A stretch of 64,000 nucleotides of DNA from Streptomyces roseolus (GCF_014649855.1 NZ_BMTV01000027.1:1-64000), one strand, 5' to 3'. Numbered from the stretch's first letter, positions 25,364 to 34,140 are shown. Program-made: numbers and translations. The notes: a model not told the origin generated them from the letters alone.

Positions 25364-26916
25364 CCCCTCGGGGCCGACCCGCACCGTGCACGGCCCCGGC
25401 CGGTCCGCCCCGCCGTCCCCCGCCCCTCGTCCCGCGCGATCAGGTCCACCGCCTCCAGGGCCGACTCCACCGCCCCCTCGATCCACGCCGGTTCCGTCGC
25501 GCAGTGCTCCCCGGCGAAGAACATCCGGCCCTGCGGCCGCAGCGCCCGCAGCCGCTGCTCCTCCCGGCCCGCGGGGTCCGCGCCCCAGCGGATCGTGCAG
25601 CCGCCGCGCGTCCACGGATGACCGCCCCAGGCCAGACTGGCGACCCCGCGGACCATCCCGCGCCGCAGCAGCTGCGGATGCATCCGGCCCAGCTCCTCGA
25701 CGACCGCCCGGTGCCGGACCGGCGCCGGCATCCCGCCGAGCACGTCGGCGTCCTCGCCGATCGTGTAGTTGGCGAGCAGCGCCGCACCGAGCGAGGGATC
25801 CGCGGCGCCCCCGGCACCGGTCGTCTCCGCGGTCGGGTAGTACGTCTGCCGGATCCGGCAGCCGCTGAACGAGGCGCCGCCCCGGATGCCCTCCCGCTCC
25901 CAGAACGGTTCCCGGCAGTGCACGGCCACCTTGGTGGCCGGGCAGTAGACGACCTCCCGGACGGCGGCGAGCTTGTCGTCGTCGAAGCCCGCCAGGTGCA
26001 GCCCCCGGAGCACCGAGAACGGCACCGTGCACAGCACGTAGTCGCAGCGCCGGACCCGGGCCGCCGCCCCTCCGCCCAGCCACACCCGCACGTGGTCGGC
26101 GGCGACCTCGAAGCCGGTGGCGGGCTGGCCGAGCCAGATCGGCCCCCGGATCCGCGCGGCCAGCCGCTGCACCAGCTGGTCCATGCCGCAGGCGAGCCGC
26201 ACCAGCCGGGGACTCGTCTCGGTCAGGATGTCGTCGAGGAAGCCGTCGAGCCGGCTGCCGCAGCCCGCCCGGATCCCCGGATGGGCCGCGAACAGACCGT
26301 GCACGTCGATCCGGTCCCTGCCGCCGCCCCGCAGATGCGGCGTCAGGTCGATCTCGTCCACCAGACCGAGCAGCCGCCCGCCCAGGTCGGCACGGAGCCC
26401 GTCCCGCAGCGCGGGCGGGGCGACGGCGTCGACGACCGCGGCGAGCCAGGCGCCGAACACCACCGTCTCCTCCCGGAACCCGGCGGGCCCCAGCGAGGAC
26501 CGCACCTCGGACACCAGGGCCCGCGGCGCGTCCCGCAGCCGCACGTGCCCGCCGCCGGTCGCCAGGAACGCGTTCTCCTCCGACAGCAGCGTCCGGAACG
26601 GCCGTACCTGGTCGGCGAGCCCGAGGTGGGCGACGTACGCCATGGTCCGGTGGTGCGCCGTGGGGATCCGCATCGCGCCCAGCTCCACGAACGGCGCGCT
26701 CTCCTGGGCCCCGAAGCGGTGGGTGCGCACCCGCCCGCCTTCGAGGACCTAGACGCGGAACCCCAGCCGCTCCAGCTCGTAGGCGGCGACGAGCCCGGCC
26801 ATCCCCGCCCCGACGACGGTCACCGTGCCGGCCGCGCACGGACGCCTGCGGGGCGACGGGCCGGGACGGGGCCGGGGAACGGCGACGGCGGCGGGGTGGA
26901 GGGGATGGGTGGACAT
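25276..26916 (-). pseudogene. flavin L-amino-acid oxidase, RebO/StaO-like, with in-frame TAG
   Basis: From ATG 26916 the frame reads a dinucleotide fold (TVTVVGAGMAGLVAAYELER), then meets TAG at 26749-26751 (codon 56), and continues unbroken as VLEGGRVRTHRFGAQESAP, FVELGAMRIP and the C-terminal FAD motif MFFAGEHCATEPAWIEGAVE. Relatives have V-Q-V-L-E-A at this point, so CAG to TAG fits. About five residues before GGR also seem missing. RebO/StaO deaminate (chloro)tryptophan to the imine used by RebD. After about 25425 the frame runs on into non-homologous sequence overlapping the RebD-like gene, to a stop at 25276. Confidence 0.78.
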
Positions 26917-27036
26917 CAGGATCCGACTCCCGGACGGTTCGGCGCGCAGGCTCTGGGACGAGAAGACGAGACAGCCGCAAGGCGACAGGGCGGAAGGACG
27001 AGAGGGGGGAGGGCACCGGCGCGGGGCGACCGCGGC

Positions 27037-28689
27037 TCAGGGCCGGGCGGCGGCTCTCGCGCCGGTGGCGAGCGCCGCCACGTACGCCCTCAGCGGCTCG
27101 ACGCCGCCGAGCGGGGCGACCAGGCCCACGTAGCCGTCGGGGCGCACCAGCCGCAGCTCCGCGGGATCCCCCAGCGCCGCCTCCGCCCGCGCGTCCGCGG
27201 GCGTCACCGGCAGCAGCCGTACGGCGACGGTCCCGGCGCAGGCCGCGCGCAGCGCCCCGAGGGTGACGGCGTCGGCCCGGTCCGCGCGCAGCACCAGCGT
27301 CCACGTCCCGTACGCGAGCAGCCGGTGCAGCCGCACCGCCTCCCCGGGACCTCCCGCGCCGGGCCGGGGCTCCGCCGGGACCACGGAGGCGTCCGGCATC
27401 CGGTCGCCGGCCCGCGCGCCCGAGGCCCGCCCGGCGGTCGGGACGCGGACCGAGAGAGGACTGTCGCGGTGGTGGCGCACCAGATCGCTCAGCCGCAGGT
27501 CGAGCCGCCGCTGGAAGCCGGGCCTGGCCAGCGCGGCGGGCACGGTCGCGGTGAACGCCCGGTGCCCGAGGGGCGGCAGCGGCAGCTCCATGAAGTTGGG
27601 CCGCATCTCCCGGATGTACCGCAGCGCGAGCAGCCGCTGCTCCGCGTCGTACGTGTCGAGCAGCGCGTCCCCGGCCTCGCCCCGGTGCACGGCGGCGAGC
27701 TTCCAGGCGAGGTTGTGGGCGCCGAGGACCCCCACGTTCATGCCGTGGCCGCCGACCGGTGCCCAGGCGTGCGCGGCGTCCCCCGCGAGCAGTCCGCGCC
27801 CGCTGCGCAGCCGGGCGGCCACCCGGTCGCTGAACCGGGCGCGGTTGAGCCAGCGGGACGGGGCGGGCGCGAGGCGCAGCCCCGGCATGCGGGCGGTCTC
27901 GGCGACCAGGTCGCGCAGCTCGTCGAGGGTCGGGGGAGACCCGAGCGCGGGGTCCGGGTCGTCGCGGAAGCAGAAGAAGCGGTAGCCGCCGTCGGGCAGC
28001 GGGAAGACGAGGAGCGCCCGGCGCGGTGCCAGGAAGATGTGCCCGCGTCCCGGCTCCCCGGCCAGCGGCCAGGTCGGCACCGCGTTGCCCTGCACGACCT
28101 GGAGGCCGGTGCGGCGGCGGCCCTCGAAGGCGATCCCCAGCCGGTCCCGCACCGTGCTGCGGGTGCCCTCGCAGCCCACGATCCACGCCGCGCCGCCCGA
28201 CTCGACCCGCCCGTCGCCGTGCCGCAGGGTGAACTCGGCCCGGTCGTCGTGCACCTTGACGTCGGTGAGCTCGGTGTTCCACTCGACGCGGGTGCCGAGG
28301 CCGGCCAGCTCCGCGGCCAGCAGACGCTCGATGACGTGCTGCTCGATGTTGAGCGGGCGCGCGAAGGCGGAGTGCGCCCAGCCGGTGGTGAGCTCGCCCA
28401 GCCGCCGGCCCCGGGCGTGTACGGTCACCGCGCTCAGCTCCACCCCGTGCGCGTCCAGGGCCGCGCCGACGCCCAGCGAGTGCAGCGCCTCCCGGGCCCT
28501 CGCCCACAGCACCAGCGCACGGGCCTCCCGCTTCGTCTCCGGCGCCGCGTCGACGATCCGCACCCCCAGGCCGAGCCGGCGCAGCCCGATCGCGAGCGTC
28601 AGCCCCACCGGACCGGCCCCCACCACACAGACGTCCGCGCCGCCGTGCTCGACGGGTCCCGTCGTGTCCCCGCCCCTGTCGCGCTCCAC
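27037..28689 (-). CDS. FAD-dependent aromatic hydroxylase (PHBH fold)
   Basis: 550 aa, intact. ADVCVVGAGPVGLTLAIGLR is the GxGxxG fold; DG motif in WIVGCEGTRSTVRDRLGIAF; GD motif in LLAGDAAHAWAPVGGHGMNV (about 302). A thioredoxin-like C-terminal domain ends with LRLVRPDGYVGLVAPLGG. This is the class of polyketide and phenol hydroxylases. Here it heads the leftward train, 120 bp before the RebO-like gene, so it may be a tailoring oxygenase acting on an indolocarbazole or indolotryptoline intermediate (inference). GTG 28689 has GGGAGGGG as ribosome site. Confidence 0.85.
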   Translation of the reverse strand: MERDRGGDTTGPVEHGGADVCVVGAGPVGLTLAIGLRRLGLGVRIVDAAPETKREARALVLWARAREALHSLGVGAALDAHGVELSAVTVHARGRRLGELTTGWAHSAFARPLNIEQHVIERLLAAELAGLGTRVEWNTELTDVKVHDDRAEFTLRHGDGRVESGGAAWIVGCEGTRSTVRDRLGIAFEGRRRTGLQVVQGNAVPTWPLAGEPGRGHIFLAPRRALLVFPLPDGGYRFFCFRDDPDPALGSPPTLDELRDLVAETARMPGLRLAPAPSRWLNRARFSDRVAARLRSGRGLLAGDAAHAWAPVGGHGMNVGVLGAHNLAWKLAAVHRGEAGDALLDTYDAEQRLLALRYIREMRPNFMELPLPPLGHRAFTATVPAALARPGFQRRLDLRLSDLVRHHRDSPLSVRVPTAGRASGARAGDRMPDASVVPAEPRPGAGGPGEAVRLHRLLAYGTWTLVLRADRADAVTLGALRAACAGTVAVRLLPVTPADARAEAALGDPAELRLVRPDGYVGLVAPLGGVEPLRAYVAALATGARAAARP

Positions 28690-29076
28690 GTGCCACCCCT
28701 CCCGTTCGTGCTCACGGACCAGAGTGCGCTCCGGAAGATCGGCTTCGCCAGGGCGTGCGGAGGGGCGCCAGACGCACGTGTCCAGCGTTGATTACGCCCT
28801 GTGTGTCCATGGGCGGTTTGCGTGACCAAGGGCGGGATCCGGCCGTCCGGCCGTGCGCGGGAACCCTGACGGGCCCCGCGCGCCAAGGTGCCCGCCGCAC
28901 CGACCTCCCGGAATCGGCCACTCCGTCGGCCGTGCGCCCTCGTCCTCCGCGCGGCGGACGTGGCGCCTTCTCGCCGCCCGGGCCCCCGCCATCTGGCGAG
29001 TCCTCGCCACGACGTGCCCGCCGGCCCCTCGGGAGCCGGGAGGTGACCCCCGGTCCCCGTGACTCGTTGACCGGAC
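28690..29076. other. divergent intergenic region, no gene seen
   Basis: 387 bp between the leftward indolocarbazole-type train and the rightward SSI-like gene. It must hold both promoters. I see no convincing -35/-10 pair or strong palindrome; the least GC-rich part is around 28788-28815 (GCGTTGATTACGCC). Confidence 0.5.
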
Positions 29077-29514
29077 ATGAATCCGTACACCCCCACGGCC
29101 CTGCTGGCCGCCCTCCTCCTCGCGGCACCCGCCGTCGGCACCTCCGCGTCCGACGCGGGACCGGTCGTCCCCGCCCCGACGACGACCCTCCGGCTCACCG
29201 TCACCGGCCCCGCCCCCGGCACCACCGCCCCGTCCCCCGAATCCGCCGCCGTCCCCGCGCCCGCCGCGCGCACCGTCACCCTCCGGTGCGACCCGGCCGG
29301 CGGCGACCACCCCCGCGCCGACGCCGCCTGCGCCGACCTCGACGCCTCCCGGGGCCGCGTCGACCGGGAGTCCGACACCGCGTGCGTCCTCCTCTACGAC
29401 CCCGTCGAGGTCCGCGCCGAGGGACTCTGGCGCGGCCGGCCCGTCTCCTTCACCCGCCAGTACGGCAACTCCTGCGAGCTGAGCGCCCGCACCGGGGCGA
29501 TCTTCGCCTTCTGA
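29077..29514 (+). CDS. secreted subtilisin-inhibitor-like (SSI) protease inhibitor
   Basis: 145 aa with a signal peptide (MNPYTPTALLAALLLAAPAV) and a long Pro/Thr/Ala spacer. The SSI domain starts near residue 65: VTLRCDPAGGDHPRADAACADL, then ACVLLYDPVEVRAEGLWRGR and ending ELSARTGAIFAF. Four cysteines occupy the SSI disulfide positions. The reactive loop reads C-V-L-L-Y-D-P where classical SSI reads C-P-M-V-Y-D-P. P1 is therefore Leu and the P2 Pro is lost, still compatible with subtilisin-type targets. The ATG at 29077 has no clear ribosome site. Confidence 0.88.
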   Translation: MNPYTPTALLAALLLAAPAVGTSASDAGPVVPAPTTTLRLTVTGPAPGTTAPSPESAAVPAPAARTVTLRCDPAGGDHPRADAACADLDASRGRVDRESDTACVLLYDPVEVRAEGLWRGRPVSFTRQYGNSCELSARTGAIFAF

Positions 29515-29634
29515 CCCCGCGGCAGGCGGGCGCTCACCGAACGGAGGCGCCTCGCAAGCTCCCCGACGGCTCCTCGGCTAGGGTGATTCGATAGGGATTG
29601 CCCCCCGGGGCCAGGCCGATGCGTAGGTCGATGC

Positions 29635-31827
29635 GTGGACGCTCATCAGTCGTCACCGAGCAGGGTTCCGCAGCCGCCGCGGGCGGCCGTCGGGGACGCG
29701 GGCGTGCTCCGGGAACTGCTCCCGATCGCGCTGTGGCGCGAGGACGCCGAAGGGCGGATCGTCGAGTGGTCGCTCGCCGCCCAGGACCTGCTCGGCCACC
29801 GCCCCGAGCACGTCCTCGGCCTGCCCGCCTCGCCGCTCCTCGTGCCCGACGCCAACCGCGAGCTCGCCGACAGGCTCACCCGCCGCGTCCAGGCCGGCGA
29901 GACCATGGTCGGCACCCTCCCCGTCCGCCACCGCGACGGCCACACCGTCCCCATGGAGATGTGGATCGTGCCCGCCGCCGACCCGACGGGCCGCCCCGGC
30001 GCCATGCTCATCGCCGTGGAGACCTCCGAGGTCCTGCGGATGCGGGAGAACCTCGCCGCCATGGAGAGCCTCTTCACCCAGTCGCCCATAGGGCTCGCGC
30101 TGCTCGGCCCCGACCTGCGCTTCCTGCGGGTCAACGACGCCCTGGCCCGGATGAACGGCGTGGCCGCCGCCGAACACGTCGGCCGCCGCCTCACCGAGGT
30201 CGTCCCCGGAGTCAACGCCGCCTCCCTGGAGTCCCTGATGCGGCAGGTCCTCGACACCCGTACGCCCGTGATAGACGCCCGCCGCGTCGGCCGCACCCCC
30301 GCCGACCCCGGCCGCGACCACATCTGGTCCTGCTCCTACGCACCCCTCGTCGACCGCGGCACCCGCTCCCTCCCCGGCGGCGCCGACGCCGCCGGGCCCA
30401 CGACCCCGGCCCCCGGCCACACCGCCCCGGCACACGCGCCTCCCGGGCACGCCGACGGCGCGGCGGACCCCGCGGGCCCCGGCCGCCCCCTCGGCCTCAT
30501 CGCCTCCCTCGTCGACATCACCGAGAGCCAGGAGGCGCACCTGGAGGTCGAGCGGGCCCGGCACCGCTTCGCCCTGCTCGCCGAGGCCGGCGCGCGCATC
30601 GGCACCACCCTCGACCTGTGGCAGACCGCCGAGGAGGTGGTCCGCTTCCTCGTGCCGCAGCTCTGCGACTCGGCCGACGTGCAGATGCTGGAGGCGGTCC
30701 TGGAGCCCGACGACCCGGCCGCCTCCTCCCGGGGCGTGCTGCGCCGCATCGCCGCCGTCTTCCCCGAGCCGGTGCCGCCGAGCCCGCTCCTGGGCCCCGG
30801 CCAGACCTTCCAGCTGCCCGCCGGATCCGCGTACGAGCGGCTCGTCCTCGACGGCCGGCCCACGTTCCTCACCGACGCCGACATCCCGGTCCTCTTCCCC
30901 GGCAAGGCCGCCGAGTCGCTGCGCGCGTACCTGTCGACCCGCTTCGGCTCCGCCCGCACCGTGCCCCTGGTCGCCCGCGGTCAGGTCCTCGGCGCCGTCA
31001 CCGTCACCCGCCTGAAGACCCGGGAACCCTTCGACGACCAGGACGCGGTGCTCATCGACGAGGTCGTCGCCCGAGCCGCGCTCAACATCGACAACGCCCG
31101 GCTCTACACCACCCAGCGCGCCGCCGCCCTCGCGCTCCAGCGCAGCCTCACCAACAGCGCCCTGCCCGCCGTCCCCGGCCTCGAACTCACCGGCCGCTAC
31201 CTGCCCGCGAGCGCCCACGACGTCGGCGGCGACTGGTTCGACGTGATCGAACTGCCCGGCGGCCGCACCGGGCTCGTCATCGGCGACGTGATGGGCCACG
31301 GCATCCACGCGGCCGCCGTCATGGGACAACTGCGCACCGCCGTGCGGACCCTGGCCCGCCACGACATCCCGCCCACCGAGATGCTGCGCTCCCTCGACGC
31401 CGTCGTCGCCGATCTCGGCGAGGACACCATGGCGACCTGCCTCTACGCCGTGCACTCCCCGGTCACCGGCACCTGGACGATCGCCCGGGCCGGGCACCTT
31501 CCGCCGGCCGTCGTCACGCCCGAGGGCGCGGTCTCCTTCCTCCAGGCGCCGCCGGGCACCCCGCTCGGCACCGGCGCCCACGACTTCGGCACCGAGGAAC
31601 TCCCGCTGCCGCCCGGCGGCCTGCTGGTGCTCTACACGGACGGGCTCATCGAGGCCAGGGACCGGGACCTCGACGTCGGGATGAGCGAGCTCGGCCGCGC
31701 CCTGGAACAGGCCATCGCCCGGGCCGGCGGCACGCTGGACGAGGTGTGCGACGTCGTCCTGGCCCGGCTCCTCGTGGGCCCGGCCCAGGACGACGTGGCC
31801 CTCGTCCTGGCCCGCACGACCGGCTGA
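29635..31827 (+). CDS. PAS-PAS-GAF SpoIIE-type PP2C phosphatase
   Basis: 730 aa. A first PAS domain spans about 23-128 (LLPIALWREDAEGRIVEWSL), and a second starts near 139 (LFTQSPIGLALLGPDLRFLR) with an Ala/Pro-rich insertion at about 240-285. A GAF domain lies at about 305-480, and the SpoIIE/PP2C phosphatase at about 500-728. Metal-binding aspartates are visible in DVGGDWFDVIEL and VIGDVMGHGIHAAAV. These proteins dephosphorylate STAS anti-sigma antagonists under control of the sensory domains. No transmembrane helix, so cytoplasmic. The STAS gene at 16.8 kb is a conceivable partner. GTG 29635 is the likely start. Confidence 0.9.
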   Translation: MDAHQSSPSRVPQPPRAAVGDAGVLRELLPIALWREDAEGRIVEWSLAAQDLLGHRPEHVLGLPASPLLVPDANRELADRLTRRVQAGETMVGTLPVRHRDGHTVPMEMWIVPAADPTGRPGAMLIAVETSEVLRMRENLAAMESLFTQSPIGLALLGPDLRFLRVNDALARMNGVAAAEHVGRRLTEVVPGVNAASLESLMRQVLDTRTPVIDARRVGRTPADPGRDHIWSCSYAPLVDRGTRSLPGGADAAGPTTPAPGHTAPAHAPPGHADGAADPAGPGRPLGLIASLVDITESQEAHLEVERARHRFALLAEAGARIGTTLDLWQTAEEVVRFLVPQLCDSADVQMLEAVLEPDDPAASSRGVLRRIAAVFPEPVPPSPLLGPGQTFQLPAGSAYERLVLDGRPTFLTDADIPVLFPGKAAESLRAYLSTRFGSARTVPLVARGQVLGAVTVTRLKTREPFDDQDAVLIDEVVARAALNIDNARLYTTQRAAALALQRSLTNSALPAVPGLELTGRYLPASAHDVGGDWFDVIELPGGRTGLVIGDVMGHGIHAAAVMGQLRTAVRTLARHDIPPTEMLRSLDAVVADLGEDTMATCLYAVHSPVTGTWTIARAGHLPPAVVTPEGAVSFLQAPPGTPLGTGAHDFGTEELPLPPGGLLVLYTDGLIEARDRDLDVGMSELGRALEQAIARAGGTLDEVCDVVLARLLVGPAQDDVALVLARTTG

Positions 31828-31830
31828 GCG

Positions 31831-32460
31831 TCAGACGGCGGGACGGGCGAGGACCCGGTACAGGTCGCGCAGCAGGGCGATCTCGGCCCCGTGGTGCAGG
31901 AGTTCCTGGTTGACCCACCACACGACGTCCAGGAACGGTTCCTCCGGGTCGCCGCCGTGCGGGTAGGAGCAGTGCCCGACCGTGTCGAGGTCCTTGTCGT
32001 CGACGGAGAGCAGCGCGGCCCGCCACGCCCCGGCCGACACGTCGAAGTCGGTGATCGCCGCGGCCGCGTCGCCGGGCGCGCGGTAGTCGTCGCGGGTCAG
32101 CGAGCGGGTGCCGTTCGTGTGGTCGGCGCGGAGCGCCAGCAGCTCGCTGAGGTGGGTGAGCCGCCAGGCGAGCGTGGTGAAAGGCGGCGGCACGGGATGC
32201 GGATACGGGGAGGTCTCCCGGCCCCACTCGCCGGCGCCGGTCAGCAGCGCGGCGGCCGGACCGGGGCCGTCGGCCCGCCGACGTACGGACCAGCAGCCCG
32301 GCGCGGGCTCCCACAGGTACTCGGCGTCGGTCATCGGGCCCACCGGCACGTCCGTGCCGTTGCCGCTGTCCACCACCGGCCCCGACAGACGGTCCGTCAG
32401 CCGTTCGCGGGCGAAGTCGAATTCGGCGAGCAGGGGCACGAGTCGGTCGGGTATCGCCAT
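31831..32460 (-). CDS. DinB family protein
   Basis: 209 aa. DinB/YfiT-like four-helix bundle: LVPLLAEFDFARERLTDRL at the N-terminus, WRLTHLSELLALRADHTNG in the middle and NQELLHHGAEIALLRDLYRV at the end. The three histidines (H in THLSE, HH in LLHHGAE) could form the metal site of the superfamily, often thiol- (mycothiol-) dependent in actinobacteria. ATG 32460 is preceded by CCGGAGCC. It ends 4 bp from the stop of the convergent SpoIIE-type gene. Confidence 0.82.
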   Translation of the reverse strand: MAIPDRLVPLLAEFDFARERLTDRLSGPVVDSGNGTDVPVGPMTDAEYLWEPAPGCWSVRRRADGPGPAAALLTGAGEWGRETSPYPHPVPPPFTTLAWRLTHLSELLALRADHTNGTRSLTRDDYRAPGDAAAAITDFDVSAGAWRAALLSVDDKDLDTVGHCSYPHGGDPEEPFLDVVWWVNQELLHHGAEIALLRDLYRVLARPAV

Positions 32461-32658
32461 GGACGGCTCCGGTACGTGAGGAGGTGCGCGGACGCGGGAA
32501 CGCCCGTACCCTGCCACGCCGCCGCCCGCCCCGCACCCGGGTTGTCACCTGCCCCGGGACCGAAACCGGCCCGCTGTCCCCTCGGAACCGGAACCGGCCC
32601 GCCGCCCCCGGCCGACCGGCCCGCCGCCCCCTCCCGGGACCGACACCGGCCCGCCGCC

Positions 32659-33153
32659 TCACCGGCCCCCGGTGCTCCGCTCCGCGCCGCCCCGGCCCAT
32701 CGACTCCACCAGCGGCAGCATCCGGTGGGCGACCCGCTCGCGCAGCGCGATCTCGGTGCGGGTGCGGACCACGCCCGGCAGCCGGATGAGCCGCTGGATG
32801 ACGTCCTCCAGGTGGCCCGCGTCCCGGGCCACCACGCGCGTCAGCAGGTCGCCGCCGCCGGTGATGGAGAACGCCTCGACGATCTCCGGCACGGCGGCCA
32901 GCGCGTCGCCGACCTCGTCGAGATGGCCCTGCGTGACCTCCACGTGCACGAAGGCGAGCACCGGATGGCCGAGCGCGGCGGGGGAGAGGACCGGGCCGGT
33001 CGCGGTGATCACGCCGTCCCGCTCCAGCCGGTCGATGCGTGCCTGTACGGTGCCCCGGGCGATGCCCAGGATGCGCGCGTACTCCCGCACGCTGGTGCGC
33101 GGCTGCTCGATCAGGAGCCGCAGGATGCGGGTGTCGAGTTCGTCCACCGCCAT
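32659..33153 (-). CDS. Lrp/AsnC family transcriptional regulator
   Basis: 164 aa. The N-terminal AsnC HTH (LDTRILRLLIEQPRTSVREY, ARILGIARGTVQARIDRLER) is followed by the RAM ligand-binding domain (VLAFVHVEVTQGHLDEVGDA, FSITGGGDLLTRVVARDAGH). It is a single-domain Lrp of normal length that probably senses an amino acid. The target is not evident; the divergent neighbour is the haem-binding protein gene 311 bp away. A GC-rich stretch after it (32520-32650) repeats ACCGGCCCGCC about five times. Confidence 0.9.
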   Translation of the reverse strand: MAVDELDTRILRLLIEQPRTSVREYARILGIARGTVQARIDRLERDGVITATGPVLSPAALGHPVLAFVHVEVTQGHLDEVGDALAAVPEIVEAFSITGGGDLLTRVVARDAGHLEDVIQRLIRLPGVVRTRTEIALRERVAHRMLPLVESMGRGGAERSTGGR

Positions 33154-33464
33154 GGCGTGCCGGCCTGCCTCTCCGTGCCCACCGGCGCGGGCCGCGCCGG
33201 TGTGAGGGTCGGTCCGGCGGGGCGATCTGCCGGAATGGTCCGACTCTACCCAGTGGGTGGACCGGTCCCTCCGGCGCGTGGACCGGCGCGCGTACAGCAG
33301 GCCGGCACGGTCCGGGGTCGTCCGATCGGCCGACCCCCCGGTCCGCCGGGCGGGGCCGGACGGCCAGCCTCCGGGCCGACCGTCCGGGTCGCGGACCGGA
33401 CCCAGGATGGAGGCGGAGCGGGACGGCGCGAGTGCCTCCCACCGAGCCGGAGGAGTGTCCGTCC
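33154..33464. other. divergent intergenic region between Lrp and HbpS-like genes
   Basis: 311 bp. Around 33233-33261, GGTCC and GGACC flank CTACCCAGTGGGTG, an imperfect palindrome that could serve the Lrp regulator. No other element is convincing. Confidence 0.4.
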
Positions 33465-34022
33465 ATGCAGCAGATCTCGAAGCGCGTCCGTGTCCTGACC
33501 GGTGGTGCGGCCCTGGTCGCCCTGGGCGCCGGCGCCTTCGGCGCGGTCTCCGCCGATGCCGCGACCCCGGCCGCCGCCCCCGCCGCCGCCGTCAAGGCCG
33601 ACGCGAAGAACAAGAACACCACCACCAGCACCCACCTGACGATCGACGCCGCCACCAAGGCCGCCCGGGCCGCCCTCGACGCCGCCCAGAAGGAGAACCG
33701 GCGCGTCTCCGTCGCCGTCGTCGACCGCAACGGCAACACCCTCGTCACCCTCCGCGGCGACGGCGCCGGCCCCCAGTCCTACGAGTCCGCCGAGAAGAAG
33801 GCCTACACGGCCGTCTCCTGGAACGCGCCCACCACCGAGCTCGTCGAGCGCCTGGAGCGGGCCCCCCAGCTCAAGGACATCCCCGGCACCCTCTTCCTCG
33901 GCGGCGGCGCACCCGTCACGAGCAAGAACGCCCCGATCGCCGGCATCGGCGTCGCCGGCGCCCCCTCCGGCGACCTCGACCAGAAGTTCGCCCAGGCCGG
34001 CGTCGACGCCCTCGCCGAGTGA
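33465..34022 (+). CDS. secreted GlcG/HbpS-like haem-binding protein
   Basis: 185 aa with a signal peptide (about 1-32, LTGGAALVALGAGAFGAVSA, cleaved after A-D-A) and a Lys/Thr linker. The mature part is the GlcG/HbpS (DUF336) domain: HLTIDAATKAARAALDAAQK, VSVAVVDRNGNTLVTLRGDG, AEKKAYTAVSWNAPTTEL, ending with GGAPVTSKNAPIAGIGVAGA. HbpS of Streptomyces binds haem outside the cell and feeds the SenS/SenR two-component system. No senSR genes lie beside it here. ATG 33465 has GGAGGAG upstream. Confidence 0.88.
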   Translation: MQQISKRVRVLTGGAALVALGAGAFGAVSADAATPAAAPAAAVKADAKNKNTTTSTHLTIDAATKAARAALDAAQKENRRVSVAVVDRNGNTLVTLRGDGAGPQSYESAEKKAYTAVSWNAPTTELVERLERAPQLKDIPGTLFLGGGAPVTSKNAPIAGIGVAGAPSGDLDQKFAQAGVDALAE

Positions 34023-34052
34023 CACCGCCCGGCCCCACGGGGCCCCGAAACC

Positions 34053-34090
34053 CCGACGGCGTCCGGGCACGCCCGCCCGGACGCCGTCGG
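34053..34090 (+). terminator. terminator after HbpS-like gene
   Basis: A perfect 16-bp stem, CCGACGGCGTCCGGGC with GCCCGGACGCCGTCGG, and a 6-nt loop, 30 nt after the stop codon. Confidence 0.75.
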
Positions 34091-34140
34091 CCCCGCCCCG
34101 CACCCCGCGCTCCCGCCCCCCTGCGTCCGAGGAGGCCGCC

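Noticed and set aside
23039..26916. Violacein pathway (VioA/VioB) instead of RebO/RebD
   Set aside because: The coupled RebC-like and RebP-like genes and the closer block-by-block agreement with RebD fit an indolocarbazole-type core; no VioC, VioD or VioE-like gene is present.
23039..28696. A single open minus-strand frame of about 1885 codons through the whole bisindole train
   Set aside because: Only its downstream part is RebD-like. The upstream part is Arg/Gly/Pro-rich shadow of the FAD hydroxylase and RebO-like genes in another frame, as expected at this GC content.
32500..32660. Imperfect ACCGGCCCGCC repeats as a regulatory array
   Set aside because: The spacing is irregular and composition-driven between two leftward genes; I see no palindromic or operator-like order.
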